NCBI GenBank assembly: GCA_014803415.1
Contig: JAAVBZ010000045.1
Coordinates: forward strand, 186,001 to 250,000
DNA from: Lachnospiraceae bacterium
GTDB lineage: Bacteria > Bacillota > Clostridia > Lachnospirales > Lachnospiraceae
Direction: 5' to 3'
DNA: 64,000 nt
A program made the position numbers and the translations under genes. Position 1 is the stretch's first letter. Each line of letters begins with the position of its first letter. The notes beneath the pieces were generated by a model. It ran no database searches. It saw nothing but the letters and a program-made list of their open reading frames with translations, and was not told the DNA's origin. Positions 7,685 to 17,102 of this stretch are shown here, one piece after another.

Positions 7685-8755
7685 ATGAATGAAGCTAAAT
7701 ATGTTGCTTATGTATCTACCTATACCTCTGGGAATAAGAGCAAATATGGTATACGGATTTATGATGTGGATATGAAAAACGGCAGGTTGATCGAAAAAGA
7801 TCAGGTTCAGATTACGAACTCCTCCTATGTAACAATATCCCACAACCAGAAGTATCTGTATTCCATTACTGATTTTGGAGTTGAATCCTACAGGATATTA
7901 AAAGACGGCAGTCTGGAAGCGCTGAACCATGCTTCCATTAATGGTATGAGAGGCTGCTATCTTTCAACCGATTATAATGATAAGTTCCTTTTCGTGGCAG
8001 GTTATCATGATGCGAAGCTTACCGTGCTTCGGGTGAATGAAGACGGATCTATCGGTGAGATTACAGAAGAGATTTTTCATAAAGGATTGGGAAGCATTGC
8101 AGAGCGCAATTTCCGTCCTCATATCAATTGTGTAAAGATGACCAGAGACAACCGTTTTTTATGTGCGGCGGATCTTGGAATGGATCATATTGTTGTTTAT
8201 GGACTGAATCACGATTCAGGAAAGCTCCGTCAGGTGGATATTATAAGAAGTGAACAGGAATCCGCTCCCAGACATCTGAAGTTTTCAAAGAATGGTGAAT
8301 TCTTGTATGTGGTTCATGAATTAAAGAATTATATTGATGTGTATCATTATTATATTGATGAGCGCCATAACAGCCCTGAGTTTGAGAAGATTCAGAATAT
8401 TTCAACATTAAATGATTATCATGCGGGCGGGTCAGCTGCAAGCGCTTTAAATATTTCAGATGATTTTAAATACCTGTGCAGTTCCAATGCAGGAGACAAC
8501 AGCGTGGTACTATATTCCATTGATAGTGTAACAGGGCTTCTGGATAAGATACTGTGCCTGCCCATCAGTGGAGATTATCCCAAGGATGCCGTTTTATTTC
8601 CAGATAATAAACATCTGGTTTCTCTAAATCATGAGTCCAATACCATGACTTTTTTTACCGTGGATGTGGATAAGAGGATCATTGTTATGAATGGCAAAGA
8701 AATGAAAGTTGATCAGCCCAATTGCATTATTTTCCATAAATTAGATACTGAATGA
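7685..8755 (+). CDS. lactonase-family (YbhE-like) seven-bladed beta-propeller protein
   Basis: 356 residues without signal peptide. Repeating blade motifs are visible: 'YVTISHNQKYLYSITD', 'CVKMTRDNRFLCAADLGMDHIVVY', 'APRHLKFSKNGEFLYVVHEL', 'ALNISDDFKYLCSSNAGDNSVVLY', 'DAVLFPDNKHLVSLNHESNT'. This is the lactonase / 6-phosphogluconolactonase (PF10282) pattern. The E. coli relative Pgl hydrolyses 6-phosphogluconolactone, but many members have unknown substrates and no pentose-phosphate gene is adjacent. It diverges from the polyamine regulator and ends at a shared terminator with aroC. The family call is firm; the enzymatic role is open. Confidence 0.88.
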   Translation: MNEAKYVAYVSTYTSGNKSKYGIRIYDVDMKNGRLIEKDQVQITNSSYVTISHNQKYLYSITDFGVESYRILKDGSLEALNHASINGMRGCYLSTDYNDKFLFVAGYHDAKLTVLRVNEDGSIGEITEEIFHKGLGSIAERNFRPHINCVKMTRDNRFLCAADLGMDHIVVYGLNHDSGKLRQVDIIRSEQESAPRHLKFSKNGEFLYVVHELKNYIDVYHYYIDERHNSPEFEKIQNISTLNDYHAGGSAASALNISDDFKYLCSSNAGDNSVVLYSIDSVTGLLDKILCLPISGDYPKDAVLFPDNKHLVSLNHESNTMTFFTVDVDKRIIVMNGKEMKVDQPNCIIFHKLDTE

Positions 8756-8766
8756 TTAAAAAAGAC

Positions 8767-8799
8767 AGCCGGACTTAATGATCTCAAGTCCGGCTTTTA
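8767..8799. terminator. intrinsic terminator between convergent lactonase gene and aroC
   Basis: AGCCGGACTT (8767-8776) pairs with AAGTCCGGCT (8786-8795), followed by TTTT. The A run before it allows function on the minus strand too. The right arm lies inside the last codons of aroC. Confidence 0.88.
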
Positions 8800-9893
8800 T
8801 TATAAAATTCTTTCAGATGATCAATATGTGCGCTCATATTTGTCATGCATGCGTCAAGTACAGTGAGAGCAGCCATGGATTCAACTACGACCACGGCTCT
8901 CGGCACCACTACAGGATCATGTCTTCCTTTAATTGTCACTTTAATATTTTCACCGCTTTTATTTACTGTCTCCTGTTCCCTGAAGATAGAAGGAGTAGGT
9001 TTAAAGTGAGCACGCAGTATAATCTCAGAACCGTCGCTGATGCCCCCTAAAATACCGCCGGCATGATTGGTTTTTTTGGTTATTTGTCCATCCCGCATAA
9101 CAAAGGCGTCATTATTTTCGGAGCCTTTTGCCTCAGATACATGAATCCCATCGCCGATTTCCACAGCTTTAACGGCGCCAATGGACATAATTGCCCGGGA
9201 AAGAAGTGCATCCAGTTTGTCGAAAACGGGATCCCCTATGCCTGCAGGCATACCGGAAATGATACATTCCACTACACCGCCAACAGAATCTTTATTCATC
9301 ATGCATTCTTTTAAATAATCAGTTGCTTTTTCATCGGCCTGCCTGTCAGGCATACAGGTAGCAGTAGTAAAAACAGCTTCTTTATCAAATTGAGTCATGT
9401 CAATACTGACAGGGCCGATCGATCTGGTATAAGCAGTAACCGTAATGCCCATTTCCCTTAATATTTTCGAAGCAATGGCGCCGGCAGCAACACGGCCTGC
9501 AGTCTCTCTTGCAGAAGACCGTCCTCCGCCGCGATAGTCGCGGAAACCATACTTGGCCTCAAAAGTGTAGTCTGCATGTCCCGGTCTGTAATAAGAAGCA
9601 ATTTCGCTGTAATCAGAGGATTTCTGGGAAGTATTGGGGATAGTGAGAGAGATAGGCGTTCCTGTAGTTCTGCCATTAAAAACCCCCGACAATATCTCAA
9701 CTTGATCGCTTTCCTTGCGAGGGGTTGATATAGCGGTCTGCCCCGGTTTTCGTCTATCTAAAAATACCTGAATATCTTCTTCCGTTAAAGAAACTCCGGA
9801 AGGACAGCCATCAATTACCACTCCAAGAGCTTTACCATGAGATTCTCCCCATGTCGTGATCTTAAATATATTTCCAAAAGTTGAACCTGCCAT
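8784..9893 (-). CDS. aroC: chorismate synthase
   Basis: 369 residues. It converts 5-enolpyruvylshikimate 3-phosphate to chorismate with reduced FMN, the last shared step to aromatic amino acids and folate. Recognisable signatures are '[20 protein letters not shown]' at the N terminus, '[20 protein letters not shown]', '[19 protein letters not shown]' and '[15 protein letters not shown]'. The length is normal. It is a single gene, with no other shikimate genes in the window. Its 3' end overlaps the convergent terminator. Confidence 0.97.
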   Translation of the reverse strand: MAGSTFGNIFKITTWGESHGKALGVVIDGCPSGVSLTEEDIQVFLDRRKPGQTAISTPRKESDQVEILSGVFNGRTTGTPISLTIPNTSQKSSDYSEIASYYRPGHADYTFEAKYGFRDYRGGGRSSARETAGRVAAGAIASKILREMGITVTAYTRSIGPVSIDMTQFDKEAVFTTATCMPDRQADEKATDYLKECMMNKDSVGGVVECIISGMPAGIGDPVFDKLDALLSRAIMSIGAVKAVEIGDGIHVSEAKGSENNDAFVMRDGQITKKTNHAGGILGGISDGSEIILRAHFKPTPSIFREQETVNKSGENIKVTIKGRHDPVVVPRAVVVVESMAALTVLDACMTNMSAHIDHLKEFYNKSRT

Positions 9894-10011
9894 AAATCTA
9901 TTCCTTTCGATAAACTAAATCTGATTATAGCCGAAATTGGAGAGGGTAGCAAGAAATTATGGAAAATTAGGGAAATTTTCACGAAAATACTGTACAAAAG
10001 CAAATTTTATG

Positions 10012-10035
10012 ATAAAATATCGTTAGATATTTTAT
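10012..10035. repeat. AT-rich perfect inverted repeat upstream of the VanY gene
   Basis: ATAAAATATC (10012-10021) and GATATTTTAT (10026-10035) form a perfect 10-bp inverted repeat with loop GTTA. It covers a possible -10 (TAAAAT at 10013, 16 bases after TGTACA at 9991). It has no GC core and no following T run, so an operator is likelier than a terminator. Confidence 0.5.
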
Positions 10036-10090
10036 TGTAACCAAGCTAAGTTTTATAAGTGTCAACAAGTTTGATAAATATGGTGAACAA

Positions 10091-11062
10091 ATGAATAAAA
10101 CTTTAAAAGAAAAAACAATAGAAAAATTAATATATATAGGCAGGAAGAATAAACTGCTTCGCATCTTTGCCATTATTGGGCTGGCTGTCAGTTTATGGTT
10201 TTTCCGTATTGTGGAATACTGCAGAAAAGGAACCAAGCGTTTTGCATGTGCTTTGTTTGTTTTACTGTGCTTCATGGTAGGAAACAGTTTTGCATTTCCT
10301 GTATTTCAGGAAGATAACGGGTTTGTGGCAAAAGCGGATGAAGAGCTGATCGCAGCTGTACCGGAAGATAAATATTTTTTTACAGAAATTCCGGAAGAAG
10401 ATATGCCTTTGGAAAAAAATACAGCTTCAGAAGCTGAAAATGATCTGGAACAGACAGATGCAGAAATAGCGGTTCCGCAGTTCAGTGCGGACGACTGGAA
10501 ACTTGTGCTTATCAATAAGCAGCATCCGGTACCTGAAGATTATGACTTTGAATTTGGCAGCATTAAGACAATGAAGGGAACCATGAAGTGCGATGAACGT
10601 ATCATAGATAGCCTGCTTTCTATGATACAGGATGCAGAAGAAGATGGCGTAACACTTGCTATTTGTTCTCCTTATCGTGATCAGGACTATCAGGAATTCT
10701 TATTCAATCGTAAAATAGAAGCATATATGAAGGTGGGTATGTCCTATATGGATGCCTATGCAGTTTCATCTCAGGCAGTAACCGTACCGGGAGCAAGTGA
10801 ACATCAGATCGGACTTGCTTTTGATATTGTTTCGGATAAATATACTGAGCTGAATGCGGGATTTGCGGAAACAGATGCGGGTAAGTGGCTTGCACAGAAC
10901 AGCAGCGAATACGGATTTATATTACGGTATCCCCTTGGAAAAGAGGATATTACCGGTATTGAATTTGAACCCTGGCATTTCAGATATGTAGGAAAAGATG
11001 CTGCAACGATTATTTCAGAGGAAGGAATTACCCTGGAGGAATTTTGGGATAAATATTTATAA
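10091..11062 (+). CDS. membrane-anchored VanY-type D-alanyl-D-alanine carboxypeptidase
   Basis: 323 residues. The N terminus has two hydrophobic stretches ('IFAIIGLAVSLWFF' and 'ACALFVLLCFMVGNSFAF'), then an acidic linker. The peptidase domain covers about residues 145-320. Zinc ligands of the VanY/DacB family are visible: the SxHxxGxAxD motif 'SEHQIGLAFD' with His238 and Asp245, and 'EPWHFRYVG' near the end; 'CSPYRDQDYQEFLFN' is the substrate-site motif. It trims the terminal D-Ala from peptidoglycan stem peptides outside the membrane. No vancomycin-resistance genes surround it, so housekeeping wall maturation is likelier than resistance. Confidence 0.9.
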   Translation: MNKTLKEKTIEKLIYIGRKNKLLRIFAIIGLAVSLWFFRIVEYCRKGTKRFACALFVLLCFMVGNSFAFPVFQEDNGFVAKADEELIAAVPEDKYFFTEIPEEDMPLEKNTASEAENDLEQTDAEIAVPQFSADDWKLVLINKQHPVPEDYDFEFGSIKTMKGTMKCDERIIDSLLSMIQDAEEDGVTLAICSPYRDQDYQEFLFNRKIEAYMKVGMSYMDAYAVSSQAVTVPGASEHQIGLAFDIVSDKYTELNAGFAETDAGKWLAQNSSEYGFILRYPLGKEDITGIEFEPWHFRYVGKDAATIISEEGITLEEFWDKYL

Positions 11063-11071
11063 GGTGATTTA

Positions 11072-12214
11072 ATGTATCGTATTATTAATCAGGAAGGCAG
11101 AGCAAAAAGAGGGGAGCTTACCACTGTTCATGGAGTGATACAGACCCCTGTTTTTATGAATGTAGGTACGGCGGCAGCCATTAAGGGAGCTGTCTCCACG
11201 GAAGATCTTGAGCAGATCGGCACACAGGTAGAATTGTCAAATACATACCATCTTCACGTAAGACCGGGAGATCAGATCGTTAAGCAGATGGGCGGTCTGC
11301 ATAAATTTATGTCATGGAATAAACCAATTCTGACCGATTCCGGCGGTTTCCAGGTTTTTTCCCTGGCAAGTATGCGTAAGATCAAAGAAGAAGGTGTTTA
11401 TTTCAATTCACATATAGATGGTCGTAAAATATTTATGGGACCGGAAGAAAGTATGCAGATTCAATCTAATCTGGCTTCTACCATAGCCATGGCGTTTGAC
11501 GAGTGTCCCTCCAGTAAAGCTGACAGAGCCTATGTGCAGAATTCTGCAGACAGAACTGCAAGATGGCTGGAAAGATGTAAGAAAGAAATGGTACGGCTGA
11601 ACTCTCTGGAAGATACGATCAACAAAAACCAGCTGTTATTTGGTATTAATCAGGGAGCAATTTTTAATGATATACGGATAGAACATGCTAAGAGGATATC
11701 AGACCTTAATCTTGATGGTTATGCAATTGGCGGCCTGGCAGTGGGAGAGACTCATGAAGAGATGTATTATGTCATTGAAGAAACCATCCCTTATCTTCCG
11801 AAAGATAAACCGACCTATCTGATGGGAGTAGGAACACCCGCTAACATTTTAGAGGGCGTGGAAAGAGGCATTGATTTCTTTGACTGTGTATATCCTTCCA
11901 GAAATGGCAGACATGGACATCTGTATACTAATTACGGAAAGATCAATCTGTTCAATGCAAAATATGAATTGGACGAAAGGCCCATTGAACCGGGATGCAA
12001 GTGTCCGGCATGCAGGAGATATTCAAGAGCCTACATACGTCACCTGCTGAAAGCCAAGGAAATGCTTGGAATGAGGTTATGTGTACTGCATAATCTGTAT
12101 TTTTACAATACAATGATGACAGAGATCAGAGATGCCTTGGATATTGGAGAATTTGCTTCTTACAAGAAAAGAAAACTCGCCGGCATGGAGCAGGGCAGTG
12201 ATGTAGAAAAATGA
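11072..12214 (+). CDS. tgt: tRNA-guanine transglycosylase (queuosine biosynthesis)
   Basis: 380 residues. It exchanges guanine-34 of GUN-anticodon tRNAs for preQ1. Motifs: catalytic loop 'LTDSGGFQVFSLA', 'GINQGAIF', 'GGLAVGETHEEM', 'YLMGVGTPANILEGVERGID', second catalytic Asp in 'FFDCVYPSRNGRHGHLYT', and zinc ligands 'CKCPACRRYSRAYIRHL' with a later His in 'LCVLHNLYFY'. It starts 9 bases behind the VanY gene and is followed by yajC, a common tgt-yajC order. Confidence 0.97.
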   Translation: MYRIINQEGRAKRGELTTVHGVIQTPVFMNVGTAAAIKGAVSTEDLEQIGTQVELSNTYHLHVRPGDQIVKQMGGLHKFMSWNKPILTDSGGFQVFSLASMRKIKEEGVYFNSHIDGRKIFMGPEESMQIQSNLASTIAMAFDECPSSKADRAYVQNSADRTARWLERCKKEMVRLNSLEDTINKNQLLFGINQGAIFNDIRIEHAKRISDLNLDGYAIGGLAVGETHEEMYYVIEETIPYLPKDKPTYLMGVGTPANILEGVERGIDFFDCVYPSRNGRHGHLYTNYGKINLFNAKYELDERPIEPGCKCPACRRYSRAYIRHLLKAKEMLGMRLCVLHNLYFYNTMMTEIRDALDIGEFASYKKRKLAGMEQGSDVEK

Positions 12215-12304
12215 GAAAAGGCTTGTTTTTAATAACAGGATTGTGTATTATAACTTTTAGGCTGGCTTGTTAAAGCCGTAATATTTCATTCAGGAGGAGA
12301 TTTA

Positions 12305-12625
12305 ATGGGAATCTTATTGTCAGAAAATGCAGCTGCAGGAACAGCAGCCGGCGGCGGTATTATAATGGTAGTTTACATCGTTATGATTTTTGCTTTTATT
12401 TACTTCTTCATGATCAGACCTCAGAAGAAAGAACAGAAGAAGATGGCTGCCATGCTTTCCACATTGGAAATTAATGATTGTGTATTAACAAATAGTGGAT
12501 TTTATGGAATCGTTATTGATATTACAGATGATACTGTAATCGTTGAATTTGGTAATAATAAGAATTGCCGTATTCCTATGCAGAAATCTGCTATTGCACA
12601 AGTAGAAAAAGCAAATGCGGAATAA
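12305..12625 (+). CDS. yajC: preprotein translocase accessory subunit YajC
   Basis: 106 residues. A single membrane helix, 'IMVVYIVMIFAFIYFFMIRPQ', is followed by the basic 'KKEQKKMAAML' and a small beta domain ('LEINDCVLTNSGFYGIVIDI'). This is the full YajC pattern; the protein associates with SecDF-YajC at the Sec translocon. AGGAGGAG precedes the ATG. A terminator follows, so tgt-yajC form the end of a transcript. Confidence 0.95.
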   Translation: MGILLSENAAAGTAAGGGIIMVVYIVMIFAFIYFFMIRPQKKEQKKMAAMLSTLEINDCVLTNSGFYGIVIDITDDTVIVEFGNNKNCRIPMQKSAIAQVEKANAE

Positions 12626-12640
12626 AGAATCATTAGAGAT

Positions 12641-12668
12641 AAGGCGCCCTGCAAGCGCCTTGTTTTAT
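12641..12668 (+). terminator. intrinsic terminator after yajC
   Basis: AAGGCGC (12641-12647) pairs with GCGCCTT (12655-12661), loop CCTGCAA, then TGTTTTAT. A short but GC-rich stem. Confidence 0.8.
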
Positions 12669-12693
12669 TAGGCATGAAAAAGGAGGATCATAC

Positions 12694-13779
12694 ATGAAAC
12701 TGAATATAACCTGTATTCCCGGTGACGGAATCGGACCCGAGATCATAACAGAAGCTAAAAAAGTTCTTAATAAAACAGCCGCTGTTTATGGTCATGAAAT
12801 TACATATAAAGATATCCTGATGGGAGGCGCTTCCATTGATGTTCATGGAGTACCTCTTACTGATGAGGCAATTGCAGATGCCAAGGCAGCGGATGCTGTG
12901 CTTATGGGATCCATCGGCGGTAACACCACCACCTCTCCCTGGTATCAGCTTCCGCCTGAAAAGCGTCCTGAAGCAGGACTTTTAAAGATCCGCAAGGAAC
13001 TGAACCTGTTTGCAAACCTGCGTCCTGCAGTTCTGTATTCTGAACTTGCAGATGCATGTCCATTGAAAAAAGAAATAAGCGATCAGGGCTTTGATATGCT
13101 GATCATGCGTGAACTTACGGGCGGTCTGTATTTTGGCGACCGATATACCAGAGAAGAAAACGGCGTCAGAAAGGCTGTAGATACACTGACCTATGATGAG
13201 AATGAAATAAGAAGAATAGCGATCAAGGGTTTTGATATTGCCATGAAGCGGAGAAAAAAGGTTACAAGTGTTGACAAAGCTAATGTACTTGATTCATCCA
13301 GACTTTGGAGAAAAGTAGTGGAAGAGGTGGCACAGGATTATCCTGAAGTCACTTTGGAACATATGCTGGTGGACAATTGTGCTATGCAGCTGGTAAAGGA
13401 TCCGGCCCAGTTCGATGTAATACTGACAGAAAATATGTTTGGAGATATTCTTTCAGATGAGGCAAGTATGGTAACAGGGTCCATCGGTATGCTTGCAAGC
13501 GCGTCTTTAAACGATACGAAATTCGGCCTTTATGAGCCCAGTCATGGTTCGGCTCCGGATATTGCCGGACAGGATATTGCCAATCCTATTGCAACTGTTT
13601 TATCGGCAGCCATGATGCTCAGATATTCTTTTGACCTTGATAAAGAAGCAGATGCTATTGAAAATGCAGTTAAAAATATCTTAAGTAAAGGATATAGAAC
13701 GGCAGACATTATATCAGATGGATGCACCCGCGTAGGCTGTAGGGAAATGGGTGATTTACTGGCAGATGAAATTAAATAA
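12694..13779 (+). CDS. leuB: 3-isopropylmalate dehydrogenase
   Basis: 361 residues. It oxidises and decarboxylates 3-isopropylmalate to 2-oxoisocaproate in leucine synthesis. Signatures: '[19 protein letters not shown]', '[17 protein letters not shown]', '[11 protein letters not shown]', '[13 protein letters not shown]', '[14 protein letters not shown]' and '[15 protein letters not shown]'. AAGGAGG precedes the ATG. It opens the leuB-ilvD-ilvB-serC-serA run, while leuC and leuD lie 32 kb away. Confidence 0.97.
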   Translation: MKLNITCIPGDGIGPEIITEAKKVLNKTAAVYGHEITYKDILMGGASIDVHGVPLTDEAIADAKAADAVLMGSIGGNTTTSPWYQLPPEKRPEAGLLKIRKELNLFANLRPAVLYSELADACPLKKEISDQGFDMLIMRELTGGLYFGDRYTREENGVRKAVDTLTYDENEIRRIAIKGFDIAMKRRKKVTSVDKANVLDSSRLWRKVVEEVAQDYPEVTLEHMLVDNCAMQLVKDPAQFDVILTENMFGDILSDEASMVTGSIGMLASASLNDTKFGLYEPSHGSAPDIAGQDIANPIATVLSAAMMLRYSFDLDKEADAIENAVKNILSKGYRTADIISDGCTRVGCREMGDLLADEIK

Positions 13780-15388
13780 TATAAATACAATAAAAAAGGA
13801 TTATGAGAAAGCAGGTTTTCTCATATTGCTGCTTTTGATGGCAGGGTACTATGGATATCGCTTGTTTGCATTAACGCCATGGTACGATGAGCTTTATACC
13901 TATTATTTCTTTATAAGTAGAGGACCTGTTTATGCTGCCATTCATTGGCCGGTTCCCAATAATCATGTGGGCTATTCTGTGCTGTCAGCATTCCTTGATT
14001 ATCTGGGAAATCCATATATCGGTTTAAGAGGTGTCAGCTATTTATGTGCGCTTGCCAATATGGCGCTTTTGTTTCAGATAGGAAGATATTATCTGTCAAA
14101 AGGATTGTCGCTGACGGCGGTTGTCCTGTATGTGTCCATGAATCTGGTAAACCAGCTGGCAGTGCAGGGAAGAGGGTATACTCTTGGAGTGACCTGTTAT
14201 TTAACGGCATTTCTTTGTCTGATCCGGATCTGTGGGGAAGGAAAATGTGCCAAAAGGTATTACATGATCTTTGCATTGTCCTTGGTTTTGGGGCTGTATA
14301 CACTTACCAGTGATGTGTACTGGGTGCTTCCCGTTTGTTTTACAGGAGGAATTTACTTATTGTACAGAGGGATCCTGGAGGCAAAGGAGAGCGGTAAAGC
14401 GTTAAAAAAATGCAGTGCAATTATTAAACTGTACAGGCTGATAAAGGCCTCCATAATAGCGGCAATCATCACTATTATACTTTATTCCATTATCTGGCTG
14501 GCTATAGGATCCAACCTTCTGGTAAAAGAGGAAACCAGCGGGTTCTTTGGAATGGGGCATTTGGAACAAATATTAAAAGCTCCCGTTAAAGCCCTTACTA
14601 CCGGTATGGAGTATATGCTGGCAACCCCTTACATTCAGAGCGTGGAAAGAGAAGGCTTTATGGGAAGGCTTTCAGACTGGTTCTCAGGTTTGTTTAACAT
14701 GTATTATGACGGCCTTGGGATTTTGATCGCTATCATTGTGCTATCTGGAATTCTATGTCTTGCCATAACAATTATAAAAGGAATGCATGATAAAAAAAGG
14801 GAGAGTATATTGTTTCCGCTATTTCTGTTTATCGGTATTCTGTGCCTGCCGCTGTTTTTGATCATACAATGTGCATTGCCATTTTACAGAGTATTTAAAT
14901 ACGGAGGGGTTTTACTGGCCCTGGTCATTGTCTTTTTGATACAGCAGATATCAGATAGAATAATGACGGAGAAAGAAGAGAAGCAAAAGAAAATTACAGG
15001 TGCCATAACATCAGTATTTTTGTTGCTTACAGTGTTTTTCGCAGTTTACCGTTTTGGCTTTAAAGGATATCTGGATCAGTATGGTATGCGGGAATATTAT
15101 ATTCAGGATGCGCTTGCTCACAGTGATCTAAAAGAGGCAGAGAATCTTTGTGTTACAGACTGTACCCAGCAGTACCTGATGAAATTCTTATACGATACTG
15201 CCTGCGAAAATACGCAGATAGAGGGAACGGATCTGCTCCTTCTTGATAAGAAGATGACAGACCCTGAATATAAGGAATTGGAATGGGAATTTTATCATTA
15301 CTATGATTCTATTCCATGGGAATATGTAAATAGTAGCATGGAACAGATTTATGAAAATGAAGATTTTGTACTTTATATAAAGAAGTAA
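13766..15388 (+). CDS. GT-C type membrane glycosyltransferase (family 39-like), substrate unknown
   Basis: 540 residues from the ATG at 13766, which overlaps the leuB stop by 14 bases; a GTG at 13751 would add five residues. There are about ten or more hydrophobic segments. The first outer loop carries the acidic motif '[14 protein letters not shown]' typical of GT-C/PMT/ArnT enzymes, in which the Asp-Glu activates a polyprenyl-phosphate sugar; '[11 protein letters not shown]' in a later loop also fits. A C-terminal globular part follows the last helix. It would transfer a sugar from a lipid donor on the outer face of the membrane. Its position inside an amino-acid operon is odd and gives no clue to substrate. 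Confidence 0.75.
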   Translation: MKLNNINTIKKDYEKAGFLILLLLMAGYYGYRLFALTPWYDELYTYYFFISRGPVYAAIHWPVPNNHVGYSVLSAFLDYLGNPYIGLRGVSYLCALANMALLFQIGRYYLSKGLSLTAVVLYVSMNLVNQLAVQGRGYTLGVTCYLTAFLCLIRICGEGKCAKRYYMIFALSLVLGLYTLTSDVYWVLPVCFTGGIYLLYRGILEAKESGKALKKCSAIIKLYRLIKASIIAAIITIILYSIIWLAIGSNLLVKEETSGFFGMGHLEQILKAPVKALTTGMEYMLATPYIQSVEREGFMGRLSDWFSGLFNMYYDGLGILIAIIVLSGILCLAITIIKGMHDKKRESILFPLFLFIGILCLPLFLIIQCALPFYRVFKYGGVLLALVIVFLIQQISDRIMTEKEEKQKKITGAITSVFLLLTVFFAVYRFGFKGYLDQYGMREYYIQDALAHSDLKEAENLCVTDCTQQYLMKFLYDTACENTQIEGTDLLLLDKKMTDPEYKELEWEFYHYYDSIPWEYVNSSMEQIYENEDFVLYIKK

Positions 15389-15418
15389 ATTTGAAACGGA
15401 AATAAAGGAGAGAATAAA

Positions 15419-17089
15419 ATGAAAAGTGATAATGTAAAAGCCGGCATACAGCAGGCTCCCCACAGAAGTTTATTCAATGCGCTTGGATTTACGGAAGAAG
15501 AAATGAAAAAACCGATGGTAGGAATTGTCAGTTCCTATAATGAAATCGTACCGGGGCATATGAATCTGGATAAAATTGTAAATGCAGTAAAATTAGGAGT
15601 TGCAGAAGCAGGCGGTGTACCGGTAGTATTTCCTGCTATTGCGGTATGTGATGGTATCGCCATGGGGCATATTGGCATGAAATACTCCCTGGTAACAAGA
15701 GATCTGATTGCGGATTCCACGGAATGTATGGCGCTTGCTCATCAGTTCGATGCGCTTGTAATGGTTCCGAACTGTGACAAAAATGTGCCCGGACTTTTGA
15801 TGGCTGCAGCAAGGATCAATGTTCCTACCGTATTTGTTTCCGGAGGTCCTATGTTGGCGGGACATGTACATGGACAAAAAAGAAGCCTTTCATCCATGTT
15901 TGAGGCTGTAGGTTCTCATGCTGCCGGGACTATGACGGAGGAAGAAGTAAGGGAATTTGAAGAAAAAGTATGTCCTACCTGCGGTTCCTGTTCGGGTATG
16001 TATACCGCCAACTCCATGAACTGCTTAACGGAAGCTTTGGGTATGGGACTTAGAGGAAACGGAACCATTCCTGCAGTTTATTCTGAAAGGATCAAGCTGG
16101 CCAAGCATGCGGGCATGGCTGTTATGGAAATGTTGAAAAAAGATATTAAGCCCAGAGATATCATGACAAAAGAAGCAATATTAAATGCCCTTACCGTAGA
16201 TATGGCTCTTGGATGTTCTACTAATTCCATGCTGCATCTGCCGGCAATTGCTCATGAGGTGGGTTTTGATTTTGATATTGCATTTGCAAATGAGATCAGT
16301 GAAAAGACGCCAAATCTGTGTCATCTGGCACCGGCTGGTCCTACTTATATGGAAGACTTAAATGAAGCAGGCGGTGTTTACGCAGTGATGAAGGAACTTG
16401 CAGATATCGGATTACTGCATACTGATTGTATGACTGTGACAGGAAAGACAGTAGGAGAGAATATTGCAAATGCTGTCAATAAGGATCCCGAAGTCATCAG
16501 ACCTATTGATGATCCCTATTCTGCTACAGGAGGATTAGCTGTACTGAAAGGTAATCTGGCTCCTGACGGAAGTGTTGTAAAGAGATCTGCAGTAGTTGCT
16601 GAAATGATGATTCATGAAGGCCCTGCAAGGGTATTTGACTGTGAGGAAGATGCTATTGAAGCGATCAAAGGCGGCAGGATCGCAGCCGGAGATGTAGTAG
16701 TGATCAGATATGAAGGACCTAAGGGTGGTCCCGGTATGCGGGAAATGTTAAATCCCACATCAGCCATAGCCGGTATGGGACTGGGATCAAGTGTAGCGCT
16801 TATTACAGACGGACGTTTTTCCGGTGCATCCAGAGGCGCTTCCATCGGTCATGTTTCACCGGAAGCTGCTGTAGGAGGCCCCATTGCTTTTGTGGAAGAA
16901 GGAGATATTATCAGTATCAATATTCCTGAAATGAAACTGGATATCAAGGTTTCAGATGAAGAAATGGAAGCAAGAAAAGCAAAATGGCAGCCCAGAGAGC
17001 CCAAGGTCACAACCGGTTATCTTGCAAGATACAGAGAGATGGTCACCAGCGGAAACAAGGGCGCCATTTTGGAAATACACAGAAACTAA
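15419..17089 (+). CDS. ilvD: dihydroxy-acid dehydratase
   Basis: 556 residues. It dehydrates 2,3-dihydroxy-isovalerate and -methylvalerate to the oxo acids of valine and isoleucine synthesis, using an Fe-S cluster. Cluster cysteines lie in '[13 protein letters not shown]' and '[17 protein letters not shown]'; other motifs are '[16 protein letters not shown]' and '[19 protein letters not shown]'. AAAGGAGAG precedes the ATG. It is directly followed by ilvB (13 bases). Confidence 0.97.
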   Translation: MKSDNVKAGIQQAPHRSLFNALGFTEEEMKKPMVGIVSSYNEIVPGHMNLDKIVNAVKLGVAEAGGVPVVFPAIAVCDGIAMGHIGMKYSLVTRDLIADSTECMALAHQFDALVMVPNCDKNVPGLLMAAARINVPTVFVSGGPMLAGHVHGQKRSLSSMFEAVGSHAAGTMTEEEVREFEEKVCPTCGSCSGMYTANSMNCLTEALGMGLRGNGTIPAVYSERIKLAKHAGMAVMEMLKKDIKPRDIMTKEAILNALTVDMALGCSTNSMLHLPAIAHEVGFDFDIAFANEISEKTPNLCHLAPAGPTYMEDLNEAGGVYAVMKELADIGLLHTDCMTVTGKTVGENIANAVNKDPEVIRPIDDPYSATGGLAVLKGNLAPDGSVVKRSAVVAEMMIHEGPARVFDCEEDAIEAIKGGRIAAGDVVVIRYEGPKGGPGMREMLNPTSAIAGMGLGSSVALITDGRFSGASRGASIGHVSPEAAVGGPIAFVEEGDIISINIPEMKLDIKVSDEEMEARKAKWQPREPKVTTGYLARYREMVTSGNKGAILEIHRN

Positions 17090-17102
17090 GGGAGGAAAGA
17101 AA

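Noticed and set aside
10091-11062. Vancomycin-resistance element suggested by the VanY-type gene
   Set aside because: No vanH, vanA/B, vanX or two-component genes are adjacent; single VanY-type carboxypeptidases are housekeeping in many Firmicutes.
12215-12304. T-box or leader peptide upstream of the ilv/leu genes
   Set aside because: I searched by eye for the T-box sequence (AGGGTGGNACCGCG) before leuB, ilvD, ilvB and ilvN and found none; the hairpin near 12250 has no T run.
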